A stretch of 64,000 nucleotides of DNA from positions 120,958 to 184,957 of the forward strand of contig JAAKBF010000294.1 of the NCBI GenBank assembly GCA_012656075.1. The letters are read 5' to 3'. Made by a program: the position numbers and the translations under genes. Position 1 is the stretch's first letter. Each line of letters starts with the position of its first letter. The DNA comes from Phytophthora hibernalis. Taxonomy: Eukaryota; Oomycota; Peronosporomycetes; Peronosporales; Peronosporaceae. Under the pieces are notes generated by a model that was not told the origin of the DNA, made no database searches, and worked only from the letters and a program-made list of their open reading frames with translations. Shown in pieces: positions 37,461 through 49,380 of this stretch.

Positions 37461-39051
37461 GTTGGGGCTATGTGTACAACATTCTACGCTACAACTTCAT
37501 TTTTTGGTATGAAATACCGTATTTCTTATGTGTCAAATGAGCTCGTGACCAGTATTTCTACCGGCTTTCCACGCGTGTATCTATCTTCCTTGACAAGGTA
37601 ATTTGTGATTGCAATCATAGATTGCAGACCGCATATTACCTATCCTGTAATAATTCAAGAGCTCAAATGTTATTTATGCTGCGGCTTTAGAAGTCTGGGC
37701 TAGACGCTGTCGTGCGTGGCCGACCAAGTCTCCCAATGACATTGGGTCAATGTGCGTCAAACTAACCTTTCTTCGGAAAAGTTCGAGTTTTGGTATTTTG
37801 GGAGTTTTTGTATCTTTTCCCACACTAAATATGCATTATGCGCACAGCTGCCTTGTGCGTTTAGCTCGGCACGATGTTGTGACCCATTAGGAAGGAGTAA
37901 TTGATCACCCTCGCTAAATCTTTAACATCCAACGGCGTCACTCCTCGTATTCAATGTTCCAGTACCGCTTGCCACTCCGACTGAACGGCGGTTTAATTTT
38001 GCCAGCATGGGTTGGTTTCCGGAACCTATCCCTCGCCATCGGCTGTTGCCTTGACTATCAATATGCGCCAGTTGATCACGCTAGCCGGCTTGTCCACCTA
38101 CCTTTTGATCAATACATCAACTGTTTACTGCGCTTTTTGTGTCCCATCACGGTCAAGGCACCTCGTTTTCTTTCGAGGTCGTCTCGGTGATTTCCAAGCA
38201 GGTAGACTTCGGAGCATCACCTGCGAATCCAGTGAGTCCAAAAGGCGCGCAGAGCCACCCCGAATCTCTTGCAGTCACACTTGATTTTTGCGTTTTGTTT
38301 CAATTTCTGCGACGCTCCACGATGGAGTGTTCCAGTTGTGCTCAAAAGGCATTCGCTCCAAGATCTTCACCACATGCGTGCTCGCTCTGAGCATAATTGT
38401 TTTCTAGCATAGATTCATTTCGCTGCAATTGCCACGCACGCGTCGTGCTGCACGAGTTCTAGGCGTCGTATGGCGTACCCTCGAGCGCAATTTGACCCTC
38501 AAAAGCGACATGATCGGTCTGAAAATCATTGACCGAGGAGCAGTCTGAAAACGTCGTATTGACGTGAAGACAATGCCATAGAAAGATCTTCAGTGTCTAC
38601 CGTATCCATGAAACAGTCGAGCTCAATCTGTTCATGCTGTTAGGTGAAAGACTGCCCACAAATCCACACCACCTCCATTTCCACACTGAACGGCGAGTCC
38701 TGGAAAAACTCTTTCTTGGTCGTGCAAATTCGAGGTGAAGCCCACTCCACCATATCAGCGTACGTAGTTATAGCAAAGTCACCGCTTTAGGAGCTTGTGA
38801 GACCTGTTTTTGAGTTAGCTCGCAGTTGGCAGAAGTGAAAGAAGTTCAGCGGAATCCTTGTACCGGACCCGCAAAGTGGTTAGACACTTTTAAACCTCTG
38901 GCCCACGAGAAGTAGGTTGTCAATCTCCGACAAACGGTTTGTGAATGAATGATTACCAACCATTTGTCAAACAGGGGTCTGGATCTGGTCGTTGGGGTGA
39001 AGAACAAGCCAGAGGTCCTGGCGCCGATACCTGACTTTACAATTTTGTCCA
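37461..39051. other. 1.6 kb without recognisable genes
   Basis: No frame has recognisable domains, and no terminal repeats were found. It ends at the start of the SET-domain relic. Confidence 0.4.
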
Positions 39052-40290
39052 ATGGCAGAGCTGCATCCAAAGATGAAAGTAGCCGTCCCTGCCTCTGGCG
39101 TGGTACCCGCAGCCGCAGATACGTGTTCTGGTGGTATCAGCAGTCCTCCAGCTGGTGGCAGCACTAGCCTTCCAGCTTCTGCTGATGTTGCTGATGAATT
39201 TCTTGAAGTTGAGTCCTATGCGCATAAACGCAAACGACGACACCTACAACAAAGGCAACGCGTTCATGGCTATCACGTGAAGAAATCCCGGAAACTCCGT
39301 TATAATAAGAGAGAATAAAACCGGTTCGTGACTCGAAAAACGTTCGATACGGTCGGTCAGGGTTAGCGTTTTTTGCTGCACAATAACTATCGCTACCGAG
39401 GGTACAAGAACCAGTGCAAGAACGCCGCGAACGTCGTATGCAGGAACAGCGATTTTATTCAAATTTATCAGCTCTCCACCTGCAAACGAATTTGAGGTGA
39501 TCCTCTGTGAAGATCCCGAGCAGATAGCACACCCCTGCTGAAGTTGCCACGCAGCCCAGTCCTCCCTCCGACACCGATCAAGTTCAAAGTGCGCCCCCGA
39601 CGTTTGAACCACCAGCCGAGAAATTAACGTCCATTTCGTGGCCCACGAGCGTTAAGCGAACCTCTAAGACTCTTAATCCGCACAAAGTTTCGTTCCTAGA
39701 TACAGGGAATCTTGGGATGTGTGTATGCGCAGAAGAATGTGACCGTGATGTCTGCTATAATGCTTCGTCATGCGTTTACTGTACTCCTTGAACATGCAGC
39801 ATTTGGAAGGCGTATGGAGCGACTTGTACGAATAGCATGAGAGAAGTGCCTGGTCTGAGGTTGTGCTGTGGTATGGTGTTAGTGCTACACTGTCGATCGA
39901 AGTCGGAGAGATTGTTGGGGAGTACTGCGGTGTCCTCTGTCCGCACTATGGCATCGACGGCGCATTAGCGTCAGAAGGTGAGATCGAGACCAGCGCTGGT
40001 ATGCCTCGCTAGAAGCAAAACAGTGGATACAGGTTTCTATTGGATCGCAAGCTTAAGGATGGAAAGTTCGTCTACATTGAGCCTATTAAGAAGGGTTTAA
40101 TTACACGATTCATCAACCACTCTTGCGTGTCGAACTGTCACTTTATCGAATTGCGCCACCGACATCGGGTGAGGCTTGCAGTTGTAGCTTCAAGACAATG
40201 CCGGAGCTTACTGACGACTACGGCCCCGACCTGTGGTTTCCATGTATTTGCTGCACGGATCAGTGTCGATATAAGAAGATGACAGACTAG
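39052..40290 (+). pseudogene. SET-domain protein relic (histone methyltransferase-like), transposon-associated type
   Basis: SET domains transfer methyl groups to lysine. In several frames the plus strand gives a Lys/Arg-rich start (39052-39318, HKRKRRHLQQRQRVHGY), then a Cys-rich AWS-like segment near 39720 (CVCAEECDRDVCYNASSCVYC), then the SET core: IEVGEIVGEYCGVLCP near 39900, GKFVYIEPIKKGLITRF and INHSCVSNCHFIE (the conserved NHSCxxNC, pairing with the post-SET part) near 40110, and DYGPDLWFPCICC near 40220. At least three frameshifts and a stop. SET genes of this type recur near transposons in oomycetes as I recall; I infer it belongs to the neighbouring mobile elements. Confidence 0.7.
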
Positions 40291-40787
40291 AGGCCGACCG
40301 GAGCTTCCCGTTGATGGTGCAGGGCACTTTCCGCGTTTTCACAAGATTCCATGTATCCCTAGACAACCGTAACCAAACTGACGCTGTCATCCAGCTCAAA
40401 TTGCAGGTGCTGCACGCATTTGAAGCCGTACTTACACAAATCCACCCATACCAGTTGTACAGTCGAGGTAGGAGATGACACTGCGACTCTATTCAGAACG
40501 CTACCGATTAAATTGCGAATGCTGGGCTCAAGTGGAAGATTTCCTTTCTTCGTTCAGCTTGCACAGCATCTTGCAAAGGATCATTGTATTCCATATATAT
40601 CTGAACGCCAACGACGGCGGTGCTAGACTAGGCGGTTTACGAGAAGGTATAATATTCCCTAACTCCGTCGCCACTGTTTCAGCAATGAGTGACAACCAGT
40701 TCAGTGATTTACCATGTGCGCTTCTAACGTCCTCCACGCGCGCTACTGCGATGTCTATAGCATCTGGTCTCTCATAGGAATTGGTTC

Positions 40788-42620
40788 CTAGCACTCCTCT
40801 GCTGTCGCCGATACAAGGTCAATGATTTTTCGACGGCGATTGAAGAATCTTCGCTCTCCGTTGCTGCACCATTTAGCTCCGAATTTCTCTTCAAATGTCT
40901 TCACTGATCGGCCGCCTGGAAGACCTTGCTCCCACTCAGTCCACAAACCACGCACAGTAAGAATGTTTCGACTCATTCGATACTGAATTAGCCTTCATGA
41001 CTTGTAGTGTTTGAAGTTCCAGATACGACTGGTGGCGATGGTACTGTGGTTGTTGGTGTTGCAATTCCGTCCCCACGAACGCTCTCCACCTGCAGCAAAT
41101 CTGACCTGTCAGTAAATGGAGACAACACTTTAACAACGTCGGATATGTTTCCCTCGACGGTTCCGAGGCTACTTTGAATTCCCTCCATTTTTCAGATCCT
41201 GGTGCACACCATCCAACTTTACTTTGAGGATCGGCATAACTTTCTCAAGCTGTCGCTCCGTCGGACCGACTAAAGTACCAAACAACACATTCGAATCGGT
41301 TTTGAACTTTTTCTTCGGACTGAAAAATAAAATGGCTCCAAAGGGGTGACTAGGTAGCTCATTTTGTAGTATAACCGCATCCTGCAAAATCACTGTGCGC
41401 AGATACAACCGCAATTCGATGAAGCCCCCTCCCGCTATAAATTACTCGCACTCCAGTAGCAAATTTCGACTGCCAGCTTTTAACACCTGGAAAGATTTGC
41501 TGTTGCAGCGTCCGTGGAGGCTCGACATATGCTCGGGGAGAAAAACTACCCCGTCTGGGTTCGAAGCCGGCCGGTGTCCTCATTGCTTCCCGAGGCAATG
41601 ATGTTAGATAGCATTTTTCCATCGCTTGATTATTCCACCTCCCCTGGCGCCTGATTTGAGCCTCACTTGTACCACCAAGGTCGGCCATTCTCGCACCAGA
41701 TCCTCTGCCAACACGAGTCTTCGCCCGACTTTGCAATCCGATGTGCTGAAGTGCCCCAGCTATTGCGTCACGGTGAGCCTTGTAGGACATTTCTTTGGTT
41801 GAGTTTTCCCCTTTTAGAAGTTTGATAGGATGCCAACGTTAAGAAGCGGAAAAATCTGGAGGTGGCTCGAGTTCAACATGCCAGCGATAGAAAATAATAA
41901 AAAACAAGGAAACAATGCGGGCATATTCTGACCTTCTTGTTGCACCAACTTCGATCCGCTCTACCTGGTTCGTTTTACCATGACCATTACCAGTGCACGA
42001 CTAGGCGAGTACCCGTCATTTCCAAGGCACATAGAGTGGAAATCCACTAGCTCCATCCTGCGGGCCGATTCACCACGCATTAGAGAAAAGTGAGAGTAAA
42101 AACGCCAGCAAGTTCCTCATACTCGACCCCACGTCGCGGCGTGCAAACCAGAAGAAATAAGAAAGCTTTTCTAACTGCTCCGTTGTGATATAACCGTCCA
42201 GCATCGTTTCAGAACCTCTGTCGGCAAAATAACTTCGCTGACGGGCATTTTCTTCGTACTCTGTGACCTTGAGAAGAGCGGAAACGACTTCTTCGCAGGG
42301 CGAGGGATACTTATTGATCTTTAATTTCTTTCGTTGACGCCATAAATCAACCATCGCAGCGACATAGCTGTTGGCTGTAGACCGCCCAATTGCCTCCGCT
42401 CGACCGCCGTTACCTTTTCGTCGTATTTCGCGGCCAATAACAAACTCTTCCAGAAAGAGGTGCAGTTTGGACCCCTTCTACTTCGTGGACACGGCCCGAG
42501 GCTCCCGCGCGCTGCGCGCGGCCAGCAGATTCGGCCACGAGCGATCCGCGCGCATGCTCATAAGTTTGGGCCCCGTGAGTGGGTATCGTGAGAGAGCATT
42601 GAGAGAATTTGCATGAACAC
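40788..42620 (-). pseudogene. Crypton (tyrosine recombinase) element, frame-broken
   Basis: Cryptons move as DNA using a tyrosine recombinase. Reading from about 42620: an N-terminal region (LWRQRKKLKINKYPSPCEEV, then YEENARQRS, at 42354-42070), the catalytic part in 41790-41359 (VGRGSGARMADLGGTSEAQI, RRQGRWNNQAMEKCYLTSLP: the conserved Arg, GRW and the Tyr nucleophile in CYLTSL), then LQNELPSHPF, and at 40976-40788 a GCR1-C-type DNA-binding domain (SRNILTVRGLWTEWEQGLPG, GAKWCSNGERRFFNRRRKII). This domain pairing is diagnostic of fungal/oomycete CryptonF. Frameshifts separate each block. Cryptons lack TIRs, so the ends are not defined. Confidence 0.85.
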
Positions 42621-43129
42621 TCGTGTTCCATTCCGACTCATGATGTCATGTAGCAACGGCTTGCGAGGTGCAAAATTGATTGGTTCCGTTTATAACTTGG
42701 TGACGCGCCGATTGCAAAGTGGAGTCACGAGCTCAAGACAATCCACACAGATCTTCTCCATATTTAGCATCTTCTTCGTCTTCGACAGGATATTTAGTGG
42801 ACACGACTAGCTTCAACGCGGATGAATGTGCGTTATCGGGATGGGGATTTTACCGACAAGCAGGCTCCAGTAGATGACATGTCTGCAAGGTACCAGCTCC
42901 GTCCTCATGAAGATACATACAATGATGAGGAAAATTGCATCATAGATAAGTAGCAATTCATCCATCTGTTACTAATACTTTTAACAGATGAATGAATTCC
43001 TACAGAACAAACGTACCCGTGTATCCAAAGCGGTTGTATCCACCGCCGAAATCATCTCGAATATGTGATGTTGTAGCTCGCGAGTCGTGTAGTTCGTCTG
43101 GCGAACATTAAAAATGCGATACTGTTTCT
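42621..43129. other. Interval between Crypton and MULE relics
   Basis: No gene. Contains a near-palindrome around 42950-43000 (AATTCATCCATCTGTTA ... TAACAGATGAATGAATTC). Confidence 0.45.
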
Positions 43130-45009
43130 TCACCAGTTCGTACGCGTGCTGGTTGACCTCTTTGAAAGTATGTGCAACTCGGCGTCAGCCCCTGCATAGC
43201 GCAAATGTCCTACGTCTGTCATCTTATTTTCGTACTTCATCTCAACAATGGTTAGGAGGAACTGAAGCGTATCAACACATTCATCTAGCATCATAGTCGG
43301 TTTCAGCACGTCCTTCAAATAACCCCATGCAGCCTCCAACCTAAATTTGAAAACATTACAAAAGGGACAAAAGTTAGAACTGTAGCGCAGCCCAAATAAC
43401 TCCATAATACACTTTGCCGGTTGTCCGTACTGTTCCCCAAGTGGGGTACGTCTACACGACCAAACCCACTCAACATATCCGTGCAATTATGTCAGTTGTC
43501 GTGATAGTACTTGAGAAACAGGTGCGTCGTCTCTGGGATGTATTCTTCGAGTGCAATCTACTTTCCATCAACCACGTAATAAATCCAACTTGCGAGCTGT
43601 TTCATAATCAATCTCCGTCGTAGCATTCAGCATCATGTGCACAGCGTCCTCGACTTGATCGCGATTCTCGATGTTGTATTCTCTCTTTGCTATTTCACAT
43701 CAAAGATATTTCACCACGTTGAGCACGCAGAGAAAAATTGCGCACGGGAAGGCAGTCTGCAGCAGCGAGATATCTCCGAAATCTTTGTCGACGATAATAA
43801 CTCGAAATTCGTCCCAGGTTGGATTGAAGGACTTGAAAGAGGTGATTGCATATGTCAAGCAATCGGTAATTTCATTCTCCATAAGTGTATGCTGAACGTA
43901 TTGCCCCTGTAAGGTCACACATAGTTACAAAGTCGCACAAATGCACACAAACACAACATAGGCACAAAAGGTACGTTCGCTAGCAGCATGTTACAAATAG
44001 GCACAACATAAACACAAACAACACACAAAGAAACATAACCGTTGGTAGCAGGCCTCAAAAAGATGCACAGGATAGATGACGAGTACGTACGTGACCAAAG
44101 ATGTCATGAATTATGAATTGGAAAAGCTTGTACCGAGCGTCGCTCGTGTTGTGGGTAGGAATAGATGCGAAAAAGCCGTGACGACGCGGCGCATATGGTG
44201 GGTCTGAAATACAATCGTCTGGGCCAACTTTTCGTCGACTACGTAGATCGTCACCGTGTTGCCCTTCCGAGAACCGAAATCACGTAGTCCAGCTTCCAGT
44301 CTCGTCTCAACAGTAGTAGAATGGCGTCGCGCCGCTCTCAGCTTCGCAACTAGGTTGTGCACGTCACACAGAGTGACATTTTTACCTGAAAAACAAAGGT
44401 TAGAGTCACAAATAATGAAAATAGAGATAGACAAATATCATACCCGTCCCCTTCCTCAGAAACGGCAAGATCAATCAATACTTTGTCCTGGCAGCTTGGA
44501 GTTCATCCAAGAAGTCAATCATGCCTTCGTTCTCGATACGCCGGGTGTGAAAGGATGATTCTGGTATGATCCCGATCCAGCACGTGATTGTGGTTGGTCT
44601 CTGCTGTATGACCTTCACGTGAAAGCCCCGACAAAATCCCAGACAACCGCAGCCGTCATACGCGCCTGGCATGCAGTCGATTTGACGAAGAAGTTGCCCC
44701 GCATGCCATGGACCGACTCGGGCGTGACCAGCTGTGCGTACATACCAGCTTCCAGTAGTATTTGTCGAATGCTTTCGTGGCCGCCGTGCCCCGCGGCTCA
44801 AGGTCTGCGTTCCTCGCAGTTGCGCCGGTCGAGGTCCGATTTTTGTAGATCTGGTGAGTTTATTTCTCGTACACACCGAGATCCGCGAAGCACGCCTCCC
44901 AGGTGTCAAAGGCGTCCTCCCCATGCGTCGATACAGGGATGTGCTCATTCAGCGCATGGGCCTCCGTCGGCTCGCTGTCGGACCAGGAAGCTGTCGCGTC
45001 GCTCGCCAT
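43130..45009 (-). pseudogene. MULE/ZSWIM-type transposase relic
   Basis: ATG 45009 opens an acidic start (MASDATASWSDSEPTEAHAL, then TWEACFADLGVYEK). Downstream blocks in shifted frames include HVKVIQQRPTTITCW, a 58-nt GT-AG intron (44386-44443), TLCDVHNLVAKLRAARR, TIVFQTHHMRRVVTAFSHLF, and at 43918-43700 GQYVQHTLMENE, FRVIIVDKDFGDISLLQTAF and NVVKYL, followed by RLEAAWGYLKDVLKP at 43380. The MRR-AF, DKDF and VVKYL blocks match the MULE-type DDE domain (the Asp of DKDF). The C-H-F-H part is altered to C-V-L-N. No SWIM finger or TIRs were located. Dead copy. Confidence 0.75.
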
Positions 45010-45211
45010 ACTCAAAATCTCACATCTTGCCGTTTCCGCGCCTGTTTGAAATGAAAGGCTCAGAATGAGCTGGGCGGGGGAAATGGGTGTTTTCATACTC
45101 TCGCGATTTTGCGGGACTTTGTTCGTCGGGTATTTTTCTTCGTTTTTTTATTTCTTCTTACATACAATGAGAGTGTGACTCGATTCATTCCCTTTTGTAT
45201 TAGGCACTCGT

Positions 45212-45514
45212 TACATAGACCAACTATATGGACATAAAACCAACTATCCTGCAACTTAAGCACCTCTTACAGCAACTGTACCCCTGACCCTAAACCTCCC
45301 CTTCGGGGAGTGGCGTGGCAAATGTCGAGGTTTAGCACACCCCGCGAAGACTTCGCTTCGCACGTCGATGCTAAACCTCTCTGGCCAAGCCCGTTCATTT
45401 GACCCTAGTCTTGCAGCGCTGCGCTTGATCTCGCCGGCCGAAGCCGGCGACTTTGGTTGCTTTTCAGGTACTAGGGCTATTCGCCTGGCTTTAACGAGAT
45501 AGTTGGTCTACGTA
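45212..45514. mobile_element. 303-bp hairpin-rich element with TIRs
   Basis: Ends are inverted copies of TACATAGACCAACTAT / TACGTAGACCAACTAT. Inside are nested stems: GAGGTTTAGCA pairing with TGCTAAACCTC (45330-45380), CCCTAGT with ACTAGGG (45402-45477) and CGCCGGC-GAA-GCCGGCG. No coding capacity. It ends 105 bp before the zinc-domain gene's ATG, so it lies in or near that promoter. GCACT occurs on both flanks and might be part of a target duplication. Confidence 0.65.
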
Positions 45515-45619
45515 AGCACTTTCTTTTACTAAATTCATCCAAAGCTATTTTTTTGAAATGTCGTATTTTATACAAATATTTAAAAAAATACGTCATAACA
45601 TACTCAAAACCAAAAAGCG

Positions 45620-46098
45620 ATGGCGGACACCACGGACGCGACGTCTCCGCGCCAAGTGGAGTTACAGCTACAGGAGGAAGTCTCGCCGCCCGCCGCCAAG
45701 TTCGCGTGCAAGAAGTGTCGGTGTCTGTTGTTCACTAGCGCTCAGTTGGCGCCGCACGAGCCGGAGCGGCACCAGATTTCAACTCGCAGGAAGCTCAAGG
45801 ACCTCAAGCAGCAGATGGGCGGCCCTGTGGACTGCTCGTCCTACTTCCTGGACGATACGCTGCCCTGGATGGACGCGGCGCTGCTGGCAGAGGGAAAGAT
45901 CCACTGCCCCACAGCCAAGTGCCAGTCGCGTCTCGGGCGCTGCAGTGGTCGGGCTCCCAGTGCTCGTGCGGCACGTGGGTCACGCCCAGTATCAAGATCA
46001 CCAAGAGCAGAGTGGACCCGGTGCTGCCACCCAGCAACGCGTGCATCGTCACGGGTGTGGAGCTGCCCACACCGCCGACTTTGAGCACGGTAGAGTAG
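45620..46098 (+). pseudogene. YVH1/DUSP12-type zinc-binding domain protein, one frameshift
   Basis: About 160 residues. ATG 45620 (AGCGATGGC) is the first in frame. The domain has paired cysteines (CKKCRCLLF at about residue 30, CSSYFLDDTLPWM, IHCPTAKCQSRLGR, then in the next frame WSGSQCSCGTWVTPSI and KITKSRVD), matching the zinc module found at the C terminus of the dual-specificity phosphatase YVH1/DUSP12, which in yeast acts in 60S ribosome assembly. No phosphatase domain (HCxxGxxR) precedes it, so it is a stand-alone module or a truncated gene. The only defect is a missing base near 45941 (CGCTGCAG; one more G would restore the reading). Possibly an assembly error. Confidence 0.75.
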
Positions 46099-46910
46099 GT
46101 ACCGTGGTAATATGATGAGAACTTAGTGCAGAGAGAAGGTAGGTGCAGGACTGTGCTCAGGTTTTGGCAGGACTTGCTATTGCACCTGGAAAGTGGAGAT
46201 CTAATCACGTTTTGTGTGTACTCCACGACGACACGAGTAGAGACTCTTCCTCTGGGTGAATGGAAGATTGTCACTCTGGCGCTGCAGCATCCGCTTTTAT
46301 TTTCGCTCCGTTGCCCGTACTGGTGCTGGCTCGAGCTTCTTCACATCCGCCTGTCGGAATAATTTCGGAATTGCAGGGCATTCCTGAGTTCGTACGCGCT
46401 ACTGGGCTATTTTGATGCTGTCACTTGCGTGTGCCAAACGCTTCCACGGTAGCGGTAGCTGATCTGAGCGGTCTGAAGCAAGCGTACGGCTATGCTTGAG
46501 CTTCATCTTACTGGCACTTCGTTGACAAGATCATCTCCATCCGCGGAACGTCGTTGACTCATCGGCCAACGGAGATAACCCGCAAGCAGTTAAGAAATTT
46601 TAATGGTGGCGAAGAATGATGTGCGCACACTGACCTCGCCCCATACATTGACGAGTTCCTCAAGAAGGACCAATGTATGGCGGGTGTTTTGAACTAAAGG
46701 TGTCGATGCTCTCCGAATATGATGGCGCGTACATGCTTGAGCACATAAGGATAGTACTTGTCAATGTTGGAGGATATGACCGGATGAGCTCTTGGACATA
46801 GGAGCTGTAATATAGTCCGCAGCGCTTGTGCAGAAATAGTGGAGTCCGTTTCGAGCTAGGAAGTACTTGACAACGTCCACAGCGATGAGGTATTCTGGTC
46901 TTCGTCTCAA
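46099..46910. other. Interval between zinc-domain and membrane-protein genes
   Basis: No convincing gene; parts at 46540-46700 (TEITRKQLRNFNGG, LAPYIDEFLKKDQ) look protein-like and may be decayed sequence of an upstream exon or another gene. An inverted pair, ATACATTG/CAATGTAT, occurs at 46644 and 46672. Confidence 0.35.
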
Positions 46911-49154
46911 GTGGCAAAGCTAAAGGAAGCGGAGATTATTCAAGTGAGTGCTGACTGCCCTGATGACCTTGGTCTAAAGCAAAGGAAAGCCTGCAGCCGC
47001 GAAGAGATTGCAAACAGCACGCTTCCGATCTCACATGAAGGTGGATGCCTGGCCGGGTCGAAAAACGGTGGTTCGCCTGGCCACGGTTGCTCCCAACCTG
47101 ATCCAGCTGAATCTGGTGGGAATTTACGACAAGCTTGGCGCAGCTCACGGCAAAGAGCGAACGATGTCGGTGAATTATCAGTGCTGCCGGTGGAAGCGGA
47201 CTCACCTGTGTTCGAGTTAGTTGCAATTGAGGAACTTCCAGCATTCGACGCATCTAAAACGCTCAAGACAATGCTACTGACGCAGGAGCAGGTTCGTTGC
47301 GTCAATACATTCAGAACTCGATGGAAAAATGTGATCGCTATCATGTTGCAACTCGGAAATTTGCTAATGTTGTTGACAACTGCTGCACCTCGACGCGTTG
47401 GGTCTGTAATGGCGGTTCTCGCGCCTATACTGCAATTCCCCGGCATGATGCTTATACTGGGTTCGATGCGCATCGGGATGTTGTACCTGCTTCTCGGGAC
47501 CTACGACTTCTGGTACTTCACGATAAACAATCTCATCTTCGGCATGTGCTTCATTGCAATGCTCCAGGATATTCGTATCATTGTTGTCATCGTTGGCTGT
47601 GTCATTGTGCAAATTAGCATCGGTGCTGATGCACTTGTGGGGGATAGAAGACAGCTACTCTTGTCCAGTGTCATTAATTGCGTGACGCATTTTGCAATGT
47701 TCATCGCTGTTTTCTTGAAACTTGTGGATGACAACGCTCGTGGCGACGCGTTCGTTCTAGCGTATTCATCCAGTGGCTATGGGTTTTCCATCCGCGAGAC
47801 GCTCATGAACACGCAGCTCAACATGATTTTACTTTTGGGCGACTGGTCTATCGCAACTGGGCAGCAGCGCGAGAGCAAGACTCCGCGAAAATTCGTCGAA
47901 TCAACTCCCAAACAAGTTACATCCCTGGTCGCCGTCGATGTGTCAGCTATTACTGCACGGTTGGGCTACGCCCGAAAAACAGCGCTGTTCAAAGTTCCAA
48001 CGTGCGGGCTAGGAGAACAAGTTCCATTCCAAGAACGAGCACTGGAACCACAGTTGACGGTCGATCGACACGTTCACGAGAAGGAAGTGTTGTCAGCATG
48101 CAGGCAATGGGGAGCTTCTATACCCCTCAAGACGGAATAGAGCAGCAAAAGAAAGGATTGATCTTCAACAGCACAGGCGCACTCGCATGCACAACCTCAC
48201 CAAGATTCAGCTTCAGTTTGTGGTATCCAGTGAAGATTACAATGCGCACAAGACACTTGTGCCTGGGTTTGGTCGCCTTCTTGATCGAGTTTTAGGATCA
48301 GCTTCTTCATACAGAACGCGTCAAGCACTGCTCGAAATATTTCACGCGCTTGGATATATAGGAATGGGCGTCTTGGTTATGGGTGCTCTGGTCGCTTGGA
48401 TATCGAAAGACCAGAACCTCGACAATCTGAAACCAGGTCTGGCGCGGACTCAAAAGGTGGCATTGGTCGCTTCACTTGTCTTCTGCGGGGTATTTTTGCG
48501 TCATACCAGCGACAGCTACTCAAACGATTGTATTCGTCGTTCAATTTTCTCTTTCTTTCCACGAAGCTCACGGTTGCTTCGTTAGCTTTGTGCCAATTCT
48601 TCGTTTGGGACGGTCGCATAGTCTGGGTGTGGGGTGCTTGGCTTTGGATGCAGTGGACTATCACCCTCGATGCACTACCTCCAAGTGCCATGCGTTTGCT
48701 GGCCTTTCGGCGGTCGGCGCTCATGCTTTTCGTGCTCATGTTTGAGCTGGCCGGGCTCATAATTTTGTCTTTGGAGCTTTTCGCCCTCGATCGCTGGATC
48801 GTACCCAACCGTGCTGTAGTGGATCGAGTAATTCTTGGTCGCCATGTACACGTCAGTACGTTATCTGCCTTGGTATCGCGGCTCTGGACCCTTTTCCTCT
48901 GGGACTGCAAGCTGATTTGGTTTCTTTCTGCCGCACTTCGACGTCAACGCCATCGCCGGCTAAGCGCAGTTGATGCTACTGAAATTAATGACGACGATGA
49001 AGGAGAGCGTCTACTATTTACTGGCCGTGTAGAGTACTTCTATGAGTGGGTTTCGCACAGTACTCCAAAATCACGGTGGTCAAGAAGTTTGCAGATACTT
49101 CGAGTATCACAAGCGCTGATGCGGAGACGAACACAAGAAAAACTACAGGGATAA
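46911..49154 (+). pseudogene. Multi-pass membrane protein, oomycete-type, several frameshifts
   Basis: Unidentified integral membrane protein of roughly 700 residues. The first frame (46911-48140) has a soluble N-terminal part, then hydrophobic segments starting near residue 140: VIAIMLQLGNLLMLLT, VGSVMAVLAPILQF, IGMLYLLLGTYDFWYFTINN, IRIIVVIVGCVIVQISIGA and LLLSSVINCVTHFAMFIAVF. The frame then shifts, giving a loop (SMQAMGSFYTPQDGIEQQKK), then at 48187-48550 IGMGVLVMGALVAWISK and KVALVASLVFCGVFLRH, and in 48590-49154 IVWVWGAWLWMQWTITLDA, LMLFVLMFELAGLIILSLEL and a cytoplasmic tail. At least three frame changes. An alternative N-terminal frame at 47008-47220 (RLATVAPNLIQLNLVGIYDK) may belong to the true protein. 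Family not recognised. Confidence 0.6.
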
Positions 49155-49380
49155 GCTCAATAAAATGCGAAGATTAGTGGTTGGATCACATATTCTTTGA
49201 TAGAATATGTCACCTCCATTAGTGCTCGTGAAAAAAATTCCGCTGTCACCGTTAGCATTTTTCCCTCGGGCTTACCGAGCAAACCTACTACGTAGTACTT
49301 GAAGTACATGTAAACCAAAACATTGAGGCGATTTGCCACGGCAAGCGAATATGTTGTGCAATGTTTTCAACTAATTGCTA
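49155..49380. other. Convergent 3' ends
   Basis: Short gap between two convergent genes; includes an inverted pair around TATTCTTTGATAGAATA at 49189-49205 that could act in 3' end formation (inference). Confidence 0.35.

Noticed and set aside
47008..47220. A separate 70-codon gene overlapping the membrane protein start
   Set aside because: It may be the true N-terminal frame of that gene, but the alternative frame is open across the same DNA and continues into the membrane domain; I could not decide, so it is mentioned only in that entry.
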